DNA from: Saprospiraceae bacterium | GTDB lineage: Bacteria > Bacteroidota > Bacteroidia > Chitinophagales > Saprospiraceae | DNA: 64,000 nucleotides | Reading direction: 5' to 3' | Assembly (NCBI GenBank): GCA_013214355.1 | Contig: JABSSL010000024.1 | Span: 1-64,000, forward strand | Shown: piece by piece, positions 54,545 through 63,460 of the stretch | Layout: the number at the start of each line of letters is the position of its first letter | Position numbering within the stretch: position 1 is the stretch's first letter | The notes under the pieces: model-generated | What the model was told of the DNA's origin: nothing | What the model saw: the letters and a program-made list of their open reading frames with translations, nothing else | The model's database searches: none | Position numbers and translations under genes: made by a program

Positions 54545-54970
54545 ATGAGCGATGAAAAACACCCGAAGATTTATCTGTACCGTAGAATTGTAGCTGCGAA
54601 GCTCTATATCGATGAACATTATACGGAAAGAATCTAGGTTCAAGATATGGCCAAGGAAGCTTGTTTTTCAAAATACCATTTCCTTCGGCTATTCAAGCGC
54701 GCCTACGGTCAAACACCACATGCTTATCTTACTGCTCTCCGTATTAAGCGCGCTAAAGACCTCCTGCTAGAAGAAAGCTCCATTACACAAGTTTGCTTTG
54801 CCCTGGGTTTTGAATCGCTACCTTCCTTCACTCGCCTTTTCAAGCGACACACGGGCTACACGCCTCAACAATACCTTGAACAAACGAAAAAAAGTGAACA
54901 GGATCGCATCGATCAACCTAAAGCTTTTGTACCAAATTGCTTCGCTCATCGCTTCTCTTGGGAGAAATAG
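54545..54970 (+). pseudogene. AraC-family regulator with an in-frame stop codon
   Basis: The frame from ATG 54545 reads MSDEKHPKIYLYRRIVAAKL and continues to a TAG at 54635-54637 (codon 31). It then resumes in the same frame with VQDMAKEACFSKYHFLRLFKRAYGQTPHAYL and a complete AraC HTH: ITQVCFALGFESLPSFTRLFKRHTGYTPQQYL. A frame from ATG 54647 alone would give 107 residues. It lacks only the first helix of the domain. This is a recent nonsense mutation, a sequencing error, or a functional shorter protein started at 54647. The following VOC gene is the usual partner of this AraC type. Confidence 0.75.
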
Positions 54971-55032
54971 CAATATCGGATAAGCGGGGGACCTGAAGTC
55001 TTTGTTGTTTTGAACCAACAAAAAGACTAATT

Positions 55033-55446
55033 ATGATTACCAGACTAGCACATGCCAGTATCTATGTATTGGATCAAGAAAGAGCCAAAGACTTTTACGT
55101 CAACAAATTGGGTTTAGAAGTAAAAATGGAAATTCCCATTGGACCTGAGGCAAATTGGTTAACTGTTGCTGCTAAGGATCAACCCGACATGGAAATCACC
55201 TTAATGCCGGTTAATAACAATGAGATGTTTCCGGCGGAGAGTGCAGCAAAACTGACCGAATTGATTGAAAATGGCACTTTTGGCTTTGGCGTTTTCGAAT
55301 CTGTGGATGTCTACGCTACCTATGAAGAGCTGCAGCAAAAAGGGGTAGAATTTACCAAACCGCCAACAGAGGAATTTTATGGTATCGAAGCCATGTTCAA
55401 GGATGATTCTGGAAACTGGTTCTCCTTGGTGCAAAGAAAAGACTAG
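55033..55446 (+). CDS. VOC (glyoxalase/bleomycin resistance) family protein
   Basis: 137 residues forming two beta-alpha-beta-beta-beta modules (MITRLAHASIYVLDQERAKDFYVNKLGLEVKM, then FGVFESVDVYATYEELQQKGVEF). The metal ligands expected are H8 (AHASI) and a late glutamate near EAMFKDDSGNWF. The family covers lactoylglutathione lyase, dioxygenases and antibiotic-binding proteins. It lies 62 bases after the AraC gene, which probably regulates it when intact. The substrate is unknown. Confidence 0.88.
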   Translation: MITRLAHASIYVLDQERAKDFYVNKLGLEVKMEIPIGPEANWLTVAAKDQPDMEITLMPVNNNEMFPAESAAKLTELIENGTFGFGVFESVDVYATYEELQQKGVEFTKPPTEEFYGIEAMFKDDSGNWFSLVQRKD

Positions 55447-55593
55447 AAGCTCATGCCTACAAAGTCCAAATTAGATCAATACCGTCTATAAACGCGATGG
55501 TGCAGATACTGCATCAAGATTAGATCAAGCACTTACTTAGTGGAGCTCAACCAATTGGTATTCAGCAGTGTATAATTAGTAAAGCCCATTACT

Positions 55594-56304
55594 ATGCTGA
55601 AGAAAATTCAAGATGGCCGAACCGATCTAATATTCGAGTATCTCCAAGCGGGTCACCCTGCGACGTCAAAGGATGAGCATGGCGTGAGTCTCATTAAACA
55701 TTGTGCGTACTATGGAGATGTGAGTGCCATCAAATTCTTAGTGCAACAAGGAGCTAAGCTCTCCGACCTTGGTCCTAATTTCGACCTAATCGGAGCGGCC
55801 TTTCATGGTCATTGGCGACTATGCCAGTACTTAGTTGAACAGGGTGCTGAAGTGAATACCGTCCGGTCAGAAACTGGCGAGTCACCATTACATGCTAGCT
55901 TAAGTGCGGCTAACAGAGCTGCCACTCAGCTCATTGTTAAACTTTTTCTAGCCAAAGGAGCGGATCCTAACTGCACTACCTTAGCAGGGAAGGAAACGGG
56001 GAGTTTTATGCGCGATGTGCGGACCCGTGGCGAAACGCCTTTGCATAGAGCTGCAGCTTTTGCTAGTGCTGAGACCATTGCTCTATTGCTAGACGCAGGA
56101 GCAGATAAAAGTACGGAAGATGCCCATGGAGATTCCCCCATCGCTTGGGCTAGCTGGCATCTACGTCCTGGTCGAATTCTAGCCCTCCTTGCTTATGGTG
56201 AACATCAGATCCATCCACTTCATGTTGAGCGGATGCAAAGTGATCATGGTTTCGGAGGAGCTAGCGGCATGCAAATGAATTTATTGGGTACCTTACACTT
56301 GTAA
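55594..56304 (+). CDS. ankyrin repeat protein
   Basis: 236 residues made almost entirely of ankyrin repeats of about 33 residues. Clear examples are HGVSLIKHCAYYGDVSAIKFLVQQGA, GAAFHGHWRLCQYLVEQGA, GETPLHRAAAFASAETIALLLDAGAD and AHGDSPIAWASWHLRPGRILALLAYG. Ankyrin repeats form a protein-binding solenoid. There is no signal peptide, so it is probably cytoplasmic. Its binding partner is unknown. It is independent of its neighbours, with gaps of 147 and 507 bases. Confidence 0.88.
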   Translation: MLKKIQDGRTDLIFEYLQAGHPATSKDEHGVSLIKHCAYYGDVSAIKFLVQQGAKLSDLGPNFDLIGAAFHGHWRLCQYLVEQGAEVNTVRSETGESPLHASLSAANRAATQLIVKLFLAKGADPNCTTLAGKETGSFMRDVRTRGETPLHRAAAFASAETIALLLDAGADKSTEDAHGDSPIAWASWHLRPGRILALLAYGEHQIHPLHVERMQSDHGFGGASGMQMNLLGTLHL

Positions 56305-56403
56305 TACCTACAATTCAATATCAGATCTTTTCGGTACCTAGAGCGGCTATCGAATTGATCAAGTACGGGTGGTATATGGAAACGTAGGAAGCACATGTGC
56401 AGA

Positions 56404-56560
56404 TTATAGGGCTTTTAGAAAGAGCATTTTCTCCAATACTTTAAGGCTAAGTTGGGGCGCTTCCCAGTGAGGCAGATGCCTTGCACTTCCAACAAAAACC
56501 CGCAGTCGCACACCAGAGTCTTCAGTAGCATAATATGAACCAGTGCAGTTTCTCCAGGTA
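56404..56560 (-). pseudogene. remnant of an alpha/beta-hydrolase C-terminus
   Basis: On the - strand one open stretch reads, ending at TAA (56404-56406), GVRLRVFVGSARHLPHWEA followed by PQLSLKVLEKMLFLKAL. This matches the end of alpha/beta hydrolases, whose catalytic histidine lies in GxGHLPHWE; here the motif is SARHLPHWE. In the same frame it runs back only to a stop near 56560, so the rest of the gene is gone. The call rests on one short motif. Confidence 0.45.
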
Positions 56561-56811
56561 TCTATGCACTAGCCAGCAACCACCTTACGTTCCTTTCTTA
56601 GAAGATGCGTCAAAAGAAGCCCTATCTTCACTAAGTCTTCTTTATATTTATAGTTCTCCGATAACTTTTGTGTTTTGAGTCAATTGAACCCTAGATCAAT
56701 ATGCTCCTGACGGTAAAGGCTAGGTCACTTATGAACTTCGCTTTAAGCATACCACAAAAATGGTCGGAGAAGGATAATTAACGGCTATTTACCAGAACTA
56801 CCCGACTGCCT
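56561..56811. other. rest of the gap before the M23 gene
   Basis: No intact gene. A + frame near 56714-56778 reads PDGKG, a stop codon, then VTYELRFKHTTKMVGEG and a stop, which looks like the end of a decayed protein. The family could not be identified. Together with the alpha/beta-hydrolase remnant next to it, this suggests the gap is a graveyard of decayed genes. Confidence 0.3.
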
Positions 56812-58176
56812 ATGTACAAGGAACTAAGCTCCGTGCCCTTCTATGCTATCTGCGTATGGCTTGCTTTCACACTCCTGTCCTGTGAAGAAAAGCGTCCCCT
56901 CAACATTCCCCCTCCTTCTCCCGAATTGAGCCCAAGAGGACTTTATCTAGATGGGCTTCATTTTAGTGGCTTAGGGTCATCAGAAATTGTGGAGCGCTGG
57001 AATGCAGCGGCGGCGCGTGCCTTTCAGGACAGCACAGAAATTAGCATGCCTTTCCAGGAGATGGGATACCTTAACGAGTATCACCCCACCGCCTATGCCT
57101 ACCGAATGACACTCCGAGCAGGGGAACGCCTTGATATGTCTCTGGAATCCACTTCTCCTGATAGGTTATTCTTCCTTGAGCTATATCAAATGGAAGAAGG
57201 AAGTAACTGGCCAAACCAGGCTAAACCCCTCCTTTTTGTAGAACCTCACCAGGTGGATAGTGCTTCTTTTGAAGCCACGGAAGATGGGACTTACTTACTT
57301 CGGCTACAAGGCGAAATTTTATTGTCCACTCGCTTCACCCTACATTTAAGTACCCAGCCGACTTACAGCTTTTTTCCAGTAAGCGGGAAGGGGAATTATG
57401 ATATCTGGAGTTTCTTTGGTGATCCACGAGATGGTGGGCGTCGCAAGCACAAAGGCGTAGATATTTTTGCTCGTAGGGGCACGCCAGTAGTGGCCGCTAT
57501 GGATGGTACGGTGCGTAGTGTCCGCAATCGGGGCCTAGGTGGGAAGCAGGTGTGGCTTAGCGATAGTAAGCGCAGACAATCTCTCTATTATGCCCACCTC
57601 GACAGTCAGCTGGTAGCGGCAGGGGCACGAGTAAAAGCGGGTGACACCCTGGGCTGGGTAGGAAATACGGGAAATGCCAGAAATACCGCTCCTCACCTTC
57701 ATTTTAGTATCTATAAAAGGGGGCGTGGTGCCATAGATCCCTATCCCTTTATTGCCCGACAGAAAACCGTTGCACCAAGGGTTCGGGTAGACAGTATGCT
57801 GATCGGGCAGCGAGTCCGTACAAAAGCGATTAGCGCGACCCTCCGTTCTGCTCCTAACCCTCGAAGTAGTACGCTCTTGGCACTTACACCCCGGCTCCCG
57901 ATCCAGATTCAGGGAGCTACCCGAAATTGGCTCCGTGTACAAACGCCTAGCGGCCACATCGGGTATCTAAATTCAGCGAGTATAGAATCTTTAGATCGAC
58001 CTATCCGAAGGCTTCAGCTTGAAACGGGAAAAGAAATTTGGACAGGCGTAGGCAAGGATGCAAAACCTTTCGCAGCCTTATCCAGCGATACGGAAGTAGA
58101 TATTTTAGGAAATACCATAGGACACGCCTGGATAAGGACTAATGATGGCCAGGAAGGTTGGATGCAGATTGACTAA
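56812..58176 (+). CDS. M23-family metallopeptidase lipoprotein with SH3-like domain
   Basis: 454 residues. The N-terminus has a lipobox (FTLLSC; lipidated Cys near residue 24). The M23 domain (about 195-320) has HKGVDIFARRGTPVVAAMDG (zinc His and Asp), SLYYAHLDSQLV and the final HLHFSIYKRG, all the zinc and catalytic residues of LytM-type peptidases. An SH3-like domain follows (about 335-385; ATLRSAPNPRSSTLLALTPRLP). Such proteins cut peptidoglycan cross-links or activate amidases. It ends 4 bases inside the convergent HAD gene. Confidence 0.93.
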   Translation: MYKELSSVPFYAICVWLAFTLLSCEEKRPLNIPPPSPELSPRGLYLDGLHFSGLGSSEIVERWNAAAARAFQDSTEISMPFQEMGYLNEYHPTAYAYRMTLRAGERLDMSLESTSPDRLFFLELYQMEEGSNWPNQAKPLLFVEPHQVDSASFEATEDGTYLLRLQGEILLSTRFTLHLSTQPTYSFFPVSGKGNYDIWSFFGDPRDGGRRKHKGVDIFARRGTPVVAAMDGTVRSVRNRGLGGKQVWLSDSKRRQSLYYAHLDSQLVAAGARVKAGDTLGWVGNTGNARNTAPHLHFSIYKRGRGAIDPYPFIARQKTVAPRVRVDSMLIGQRVRTKAISATLRSAPNPRSSTLLALTPRLPIQIQGATRNWLRVQTPSGHIGYLNSASIESLDRPIRRLQLETGKEIWTGVGKDAKPFAALSSDTEVDILGNTIGHAWIRTNDGQEGWMQID

Positions 58177-58820
58177 TTGCTAGCACGAATCAACCTTGGC
58201 AACTCCAACATATTGGAAAAAGTAGGAACCCCACTACCTTGGATGTTCGGATCGATTTCGTCTTTGGCATATACCCAAACATCTATTCCGGCTCCGGTAG
58301 CAGACTGCATACCCGCAAAACTGTCCTCTATCACCAGACAGGCCTCCTTGGCAAATCCCATGCTTTCAGCCACGCTAAGGTAGAAGGCGGGATCCGGTTT
58401 CCATATTTCTAATTCATAAGCAGAGAAAATACGCTGAGAAAAACGAGGCAGGAGCTTGGTAATCCCCAGATTCAATTCAATCTTATTACGAGGACCATTG
58501 GAGGCCACGCAGAATGGTAAGGGGAGCTGATCCAGGGCCTCAGCAATCCCAGGGATAGGTTGTAATTCTTCTTCGAAAGCAGCAAATGTTCTACGACGCA
58601 GGAGTTGCTCAAAATCCGCAGGCATGGGTTGGGTAATATTTGCCTCAATCTCAGCTAGCGCATCGGCAAATTTCCCCCCTTTAAAACGTCGGAGCACCTC
58701 GGCGGCAGAAATCTTCCAGCCTAATTTTCCGATTTCCTCCGCAAATACTTTACTGCTTAGGCCTTCACTATCCACGAGCACCCCGTCACAATCAAAAATT
58801 ACTAGTTCGTACTTCATCAC
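58173..58820 (-). CDS. HAD-superfamily phosphatase/phosphomutase
   Basis: 215 residues of the beta-phosphoglucomutase/phosphoglycolate-phosphatase subfamily. Motif I is IFDCDGVLVDSEGL (nucleophile D9 in D-C-D), motif II is VASNGPRNK, motif III lysine lies in ELEIWKPDPAFYLS, and motif IV is CLVIEDSFAGMQSA. Helical cap domain between motifs I and II (about 16-80). Its stop overlaps the M23 gene's by 4 bases on the opposite strand. It follows iolE on the same strand by 105 bases and may belong to the inositol operon as a phosphosugar phosphatase or mutase. Confidence 0.9.
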   Translation of the reverse strand: MMKYELVIFDCDGVLVDSEGLSSKVFAEEIGKLGWKISAAEVLRRFKGGKFADALAEIEANITQPMPADFEQLLRRRTFAAFEEELQPIPGIAEALDQLPLPFCVASNGPRNKIELNLGITKLLPRFSQRIFSAYELEIWKPDPAFYLSVAESMGFAKEACLVIEDSFAGMQSATGAGIDVWVYAKDEIDPNIQGSGVPTFSNMLELPRLIRASN

Positions 58821-58925
58821 GGCATTTTTCCAAGTGCTTTAAAGCCTATGCACTTGGCTGATTATAGTAAGACAGATGTCTCGGTTCCAAGCCATAAAGT
58901 AAGGGTTTTCCCAATAGTTTTATAA

Positions 58926-59831
58926 CTAAAGCCCGGTATGCTGGTGAATGTACTCCCTAGCCATTTTCGCATAGGCTAGAGGATTCGCTTTGGCCGGGTC
59001 TTGCTCCGCCTCCACCACCAGCCATCCCTCATACTGATTTGAGGTAAGCAACGCAAAAATAGCTGCGAAATCAATACACCCTTCGGGATCCCCTGGTACA
59101 GTAAAAACACCTAACTTCACCGCATCCAGAAAGGATAATCGCTCTTTTTTCACTTTGTCCAGGACAGCCGGACGTATATCCTTCAAGTGCACATGAGCCA
59201 CGCGCTCGATTGTCTTTTCTAAAGCCTCAACGGGATCCTCTCCTGCAAAATAGAAGTGTCCGCAGTCGTAATTAAGGCTCACATATTTGGGGTCCGTTTC
59301 CTCCAACATCCTAAGAGTCTCAGACAAGGTCTGAATACAACTTCCCATATGATGATGAAAGGCCAATGTAAAGCCGCGATCAGCAGCGACTTTACCCAAC
59401 TCATTAAGCTTAAAGCAAAATAGGCGCCAATCGCTATCTGTATCTAGCATTCCCTTACCCTCTAACAACGGCATATCCAACTGACCTTGGCAGCTATTCC
59501 CGACCTCTCCCCCACCGATAATCTTAGCTCCCATCACTTCTAAAAAGTCAAGTAGTTTCTCAAATTGTCTTCGGTTGTCTTGGAGAGATTTGGTGGTTAA
59601 TTCATAGCTAAACCATTGATTGCAGATTTGGAGTCCTCGCAAGGCTAAGGCTTCTTTCAATACTTGCGTGTCTCGAGGATATTTGTTTCCAACCTCGCAG
59701 CCCGTAAAACCGGCCAAGGCCATCTCACTAACACATTGTTCGAAAGGGATTCCCCCCCCGAGTTCTGGAAGATCATCATTGGTCCAACCGATCGGTGCAA
59801 TCCCTAATTTTACACTTTCTTTTTGCATCAT
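58926..59831 (-). CDS. iolE: myo-inosose-2 dehydratase
   Basis: About 302 residues from ATG 59831 or 59828; the frame extends to 59885 without family similarity. Xylose-isomerase-like TIM barrel. The opening LGIAPIGWTNDDLPELGGG and LAGFTGCEVGNKYPRD match IolE closely. Metal and catalytic residues lie in LAFHHHMGSCI, LNYDCGHFYFAGEDP and the C-terminal EGWLVVEAEQD. IolE dehydrates scyllo-inosose to 3D-trihydroxycyclohexane-1,2-dione, the substrate of IolD, which is encoded just upstream. Gap to iolD stop is 41 bases. Confidence 0.92.
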   Translation of the reverse strand: MMQKESVKLGIAPIGWTNDDLPELGGGIPFEQCVSEMALAGFTGCEVGNKYPRDTQVLKEALALRGLQICNQWFSYELTTKSLQDNRRQFEKLLDFLEVMGAKIIGGGEVGNSCQGQLDMPLLEGKGMLDTDSDWRLFCFKLNELGKVAADRGFTLAFHHHMGSCIQTLSETLRMLEETDPKYVSLNYDCGHFYFAGEDPVEALEKTIERVAHVHLKDIRPAVLDKVKKERLSFLDAVKLGVFTVPGDPEGCIDFAAIFALLTSNQYEGWLVVEAEQDPAKANPLAYAKMAREYIHQHTGL

Positions 59832-59872
59832 ACTATTATAGTGATATACACTCCAAAGGAGAGTGAACGAAC

Positions 59873-61792
59873 TTAGTCCTCCCAATCTTCAGCGGAGAAG
59901 GGGGGCTTTACATAATCGCGTTGCGCTTTTTTCTCCTGCTCATAAGTTTTAAAAGCTTCCTGCACGCTCTCCTTGGTAGAAACCGCTGAAACAGGTACTT
60001 CCCACCAGCTGTAGCCTTCAATCCCCTGATACCGGTCTGTTTCTACGTACACCACGGTGGTCCTATCTGTTTTCCGAGCGGCCGCTAGGGCTTGATTTAA
60101 ACTAGCTAAACCCTCAGCTCGCAATACCACCGCACCCAGGCTTTCGGCATTGGCGGCCAGATCCACGGGGAGATATCTCTGCGCTGCCGTAGTCTGCGGA
60201 ATTTCATCTCCATTAAGATATCCCTTGTCTTGATCGCGATACAAGTATCGAGTGCCAAAGCCTTCCGTTCCTAAGGAGCGAGAAAGGCCTCCAATACTCG
60301 CAAAACCATGGTTATTGAGTAGCACAATGATGAGCTTAATATTCTCCTGAATGGATGTGATAATCTCTTGTGACAACATCAAATAACTGCCATCACCCAC
60401 CATCACATATACTTCTCGATCCGGGGCCGCCATCTTTATCCCCAATCCACCAGCAATCTCATAGCCCATACAAGAATAGCCGTATTCCAAATGAAAGCCC
60501 TTGGGATCTCGAGTTCGCCAGCATTTATGTAGATCTCCGGGCATACTTCCAGCAGCACAGACCATAATATCTCTAGGGTCAGATCCCTCATTCACGGCTC
60601 CTATGACCTCTCCTTGGCTAAGCGGCTGATGCCCTAAGGCGTAGATCTCACTCACCTTTTGATCCCAGGATTGATTGTATCGTTGATTCTGAGTGCGATA
60701 GTCGATATCTACTTCATAGTCTCCTAGCAGCGAATCCAATTCTTCTAATGCCACCTTAGCATCAGCAACAATTGGTAGCGCCGCATGCTTATACGCATCA
60801 AATTCCGCAATATTGATATTAATAAACTTAACATCTGGATGCTGAAAAGCCGTCTTGGAGGAGGTCGTGAAATCACTATATCTAGTGCCGATTCCAATAA
60901 TCAGATCCGCCTCCTTGGCGACCGCAATAGCTCCAGGTGTACCCGTCACGCCGCAGGCTCCGAGGTTCTCCGGCTCATCATAGCGCAAGGAGCCCTTACC
61001 GGCGAAGGTTTCTGCTACGGGAATGCCCGTTCGATTAACGATCTTTTTCAAGGTCTCCGTGGCTTCACTATAGATCACCCCTCCACCAGCTAGAATCAAT
61101 GGACGTTTAGATTGGCGGATCCAAGTAGCGGCCTTTTGAATCAGAGCCCGATCAGGTCTCGGTCTGGCTATATGCCAAATCCGTTTCTCAAACAATTCTG
61201 CTGGATAATCAAAAGCCTCGGCCTGTACATCTTGAGGCATAGAAAGCGTCACGGTTCCCGTTTCTGCTTGAGAAGTTAGGACCCGCATGGCCTCCGGCAA
61301 GCTAGTAATCAATTGTTCAGCCCGGTTAATGCGATCCCAATACTTTGAGACCGGCTTAAAACAGTCATTGACGGAAATATCTTGAGAAATGGCAGATTCC
61401 AGTTGTTGCAATACTGGGGCTACATTGCGTCTGGAAAAGATATCCCCCGGAAGCAAAAGCACCGGCAGTCGATTGATGGTGGCTAGGGCCGCCCCCGTGA
61501 TCATATTGGTAGCACCAGGGCCAATCGAGGAGGTACAAGCTAAGGTGGAAAGTCGGTTCTTTACCTTAGCAAAAGCCGCGGCGGTATGCACCATTGATTG
61601 TTCATTCCGGGCCTGATAATACGGGAAGGAAGGATACTGTTGTAAAGCCTGTCCCAATCCAGCCACATTCCCGTGGCCAAAGATGCCAAAGCAACCAGCG
61701 AAGAAGGCTTGTGCATGCCCATCTCGCTCTACGTATTGTTGTTCCAAGAAAGCGATAGTCGCTTGTGCAACAGTCAGTTTCTTTGTTGTCAT
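59873..61792 (-). CDS. iolD: 3D-(3,5/4)-trihydroxycyclohexane-1,2-dione hydrolase
   Basis: 639 residues, the usual size. IolD is a thiamine-diphosphate enzyme that opens the ring of the IolE product to 5-deoxy-glucuronate. The N-terminal pyrimidine-binding domain has ARNEQSMVHTAAAFAK with the ThDP glutamate. The middle Rossmann-like domain includes PLILAGGGVIYSEA, and the C-terminal pyrophosphate-binding domain includes VMVGDGSYLMLSQEI (GDG ... NN). Between the symporter (28-base gap) and iolE. It belongs to a clear inositol operon. Confidence 0.95.
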   Translation of the reverse strand: MTTKKLTVAQATIAFLEQQYVERDGHAQAFFAGCFGIFGHGNVAGLGQALQQYPSFPYYQARNEQSMVHTAAAFAKVKNRLSTLACTSSIGPGATNMITGAALATINRLPVLLLPGDIFSRRNVAPVLQQLESAISQDISVNDCFKPVSKYWDRINRAEQLITSLPEAMRVLTSQAETGTVTLSMPQDVQAEAFDYPAELFEKRIWHIARPRPDRALIQKAATWIRQSKRPLILAGGGVIYSEATETLKKIVNRTGIPVAETFAGKGSLRYDEPENLGACGVTGTPGAIAVAKEADLIIGIGTRYSDFTTSSKTAFQHPDVKFININIAEFDAYKHAALPIVADAKVALEELDSLLGDYEVDIDYRTQNQRYNQSWDQKVSEIYALGHQPLSQGEVIGAVNEGSDPRDIMVCAAGSMPGDLHKCWRTRDPKGFHLEYGYSCMGYEIAGGLGIKMAAPDREVYVMVGDGSYLMLSQEIITSIQENIKLIIVLLNNHGFASIGGLSRSLGTEGFGTRYLYRDQDKGYLNGDEIPQTTAAQRYLPVDLAANAESLGAVVLRAEGLASLNQALAAARKTDRTTVVYVETDRYQGIEGYSWWEVPVSAVSTKESVQEAFKTYEQEKKAQRDYVKPPFSAEDWED

Positions 61793-61820
61793 TTGATATT
61801 TTTTTATAGTTCTTCAGAAC

Positions 61821-63422
61821 TTAGACATTACCTAATAAAATATAAATGATTAGTGTGATCACTACCAGAGCGATACTTAATCCCTTAGCATATTTCCATT
61901 GCTCCAAATTCAGGACGCCAGCGTCTTCGATAACGAAAGGGTTCTTCCGTGGATAGTAGATCGATACGAGGTGCATCACAGCCACATTTAACACAAATTC
62001 AATTCCCCAAACGTGTACAAAGTGCAGATCCACAGCCAGTCCAAAGTAGACGACTACATAAAACACCAAACCAAAAATGAGTCCAGCCTTAGCCCCTACA
62101 GCCGATACTTTCGGGAAAAAGAAACCCGCCAAAATAACCGTGGCCATTGGTATGAAGAATATACCATTAAGTTGTTGTAGGAGTTGGTAAAGACCTTCCG
62201 GTGCATTCCCAACAAAGGGGGCTACTCCTATGGCGAAGACAGCTAGGATCGTCGACACACTCTTTCCTATCGTCACCAACCTCAATTCACTGGCTTTCGG
62301 ATTCACATAGCGTTGGTAGATTCCCAAACTGAAGATCGTTGCGGCACTATTCAAGGCGCTATTGAAAGTACTTAGCACTGCTCCCATTACAACAGCCACA
62401 AAGAAACCAGTCAACCAAAGCGGCAATACTTTTTTCAGTAGCAAAGGATAGACTACATCTTGATTCTCATAGTACGTATCTCCGAAGTAGTAAAAAGCAA
62501 TGATCCCAGGTAGTACAATTACCAGCGGAATCAAAATCTTCAATACCCCAGTAAACAACAATCCCTTCTGCGCCTCTTTTAGGCTCACTGCACCTAAAGC
62601 TCTTTGGATGATAGATTGGTGCATCGTCCAGAAGTACAGTTGGTTAATAATCAAGCCGGTAAAAAGCACACTGAATGGGAGAATCGCTTCGCGCGCACCC
62701 GGTCCGACGGAGGCCTCCCGGCTTACCACATTAAATTTATCCGGACTGTTCGCAAATACCTTGCTCAAACCGTCCCAAACACTACCCCCACCTATATCGA
62801 TCAAAGCTAGTAACGGAACCAGAAGTCCAGCGATCAATAAGCCAAAACCATTGATAGTATCTGTATAGGCTACCATTTTCAAGCCTCCAAAAATCGCGTA
62901 TATCCCTCCTAAGACTCCTACCACTAAAACGGTGATCCATAAGCCCTGTTGTTTGGATACATTCAATAGATCGGAGATTTCAAAAATGCTTTCAATATTG
63001 ATCGCTCCCGTGTAGAGGACGATGGGAAGTAGGGTAGATACAAAGGAGATGATTAGCAAAAGTGCGATCAAGGTTCGAGTCAGCCCATCAAATCGTTTCT
63101 CTAAGAACTCAGGAATGGTTGTTAACCCCATTTTCAAATACCTCGGCATGAAATACATGGCCGCCGCTACCAAGGCCAAGGCCGAAGTCACTTCCCAGGC
63201 AATGATAATCGCTCCATTCTTGTAGGAAGAACCATTCATACCAATCAAATGCTCCGTAGATATATTGGTGAGTAGCATGGAGCCTGCGATGACAATACCC
63301 GTCAGGCTTCTTCCTCCAAGGAAATATCCGTCTTGGGTATTGAGCTTATCCTTTCGCAATTGCCAAGTGGCATAGAAAGCCACAAAGCCAGTAAACAGAA
63401 GAAAGCTGAGGAACTGTAGCAT
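61821..63422 (-). CDS. SSS-family sodium/solute symporter, probable inositol transporter
   Basis: 533 residues with about 13-14 hydrophobic segments and the SSS pattern: YFLGGRSLTGIVIAGSMLLTNISTEHLIGMNG near the N-terminus, and the sugar-transporter-like FNSALNSAATIFSLGIYQRYV after the middle. The family imports sugars, inositol, amino acids or sialic acid with Na+. Encoded between iolG and iolD (38- and 28-base gaps), so myo- or scyllo-inositol is the probable substrate; this is inferred from context. Confidence 0.9.
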   Translation of the reverse strand: MLQFLSFLLFTGFVAFYATWQLRKDKLNTQDGYFLGGRSLTGIVIAGSMLLTNISTEHLIGMNGSSYKNGAIIIAWEVTSALALVAAAMYFMPRYLKMGLTTIPEFLEKRFDGLTRTLIALLLIISFVSTLLPIVLYTGAINIESIFEISDLLNVSKQQGLWITVLVVGVLGGIYAIFGGLKMVAYTDTINGFGLLIAGLLVPLLALIDIGGGSVWDGLSKVFANSPDKFNVVSREASVGPGAREAILPFSVLFTGLIINQLYFWTMHQSIIQRALGAVSLKEAQKGLLFTGVLKILIPLVIVLPGIIAFYYFGDTYYENQDVVYPLLLKKVLPLWLTGFFVAVVMGAVLSTFNSALNSAATIFSLGIYQRYVNPKASELRLVTIGKSVSTILAVFAIGVAPFVGNAPEGLYQLLQQLNGIFFIPMATVILAGFFFPKVSAVGAKAGLIFGLVFYVVVYFGLAVDLHFVHVWGIEFVLNVAVMHLVSIYYPRKNPFVIEDAGVLNLEQWKYAKGLSIALVVITLIIYILLGNV

Positions 63423-63460
63423 ATACTTGGCTTTTACATTAATGAGTTAAGCGCGCGTTC

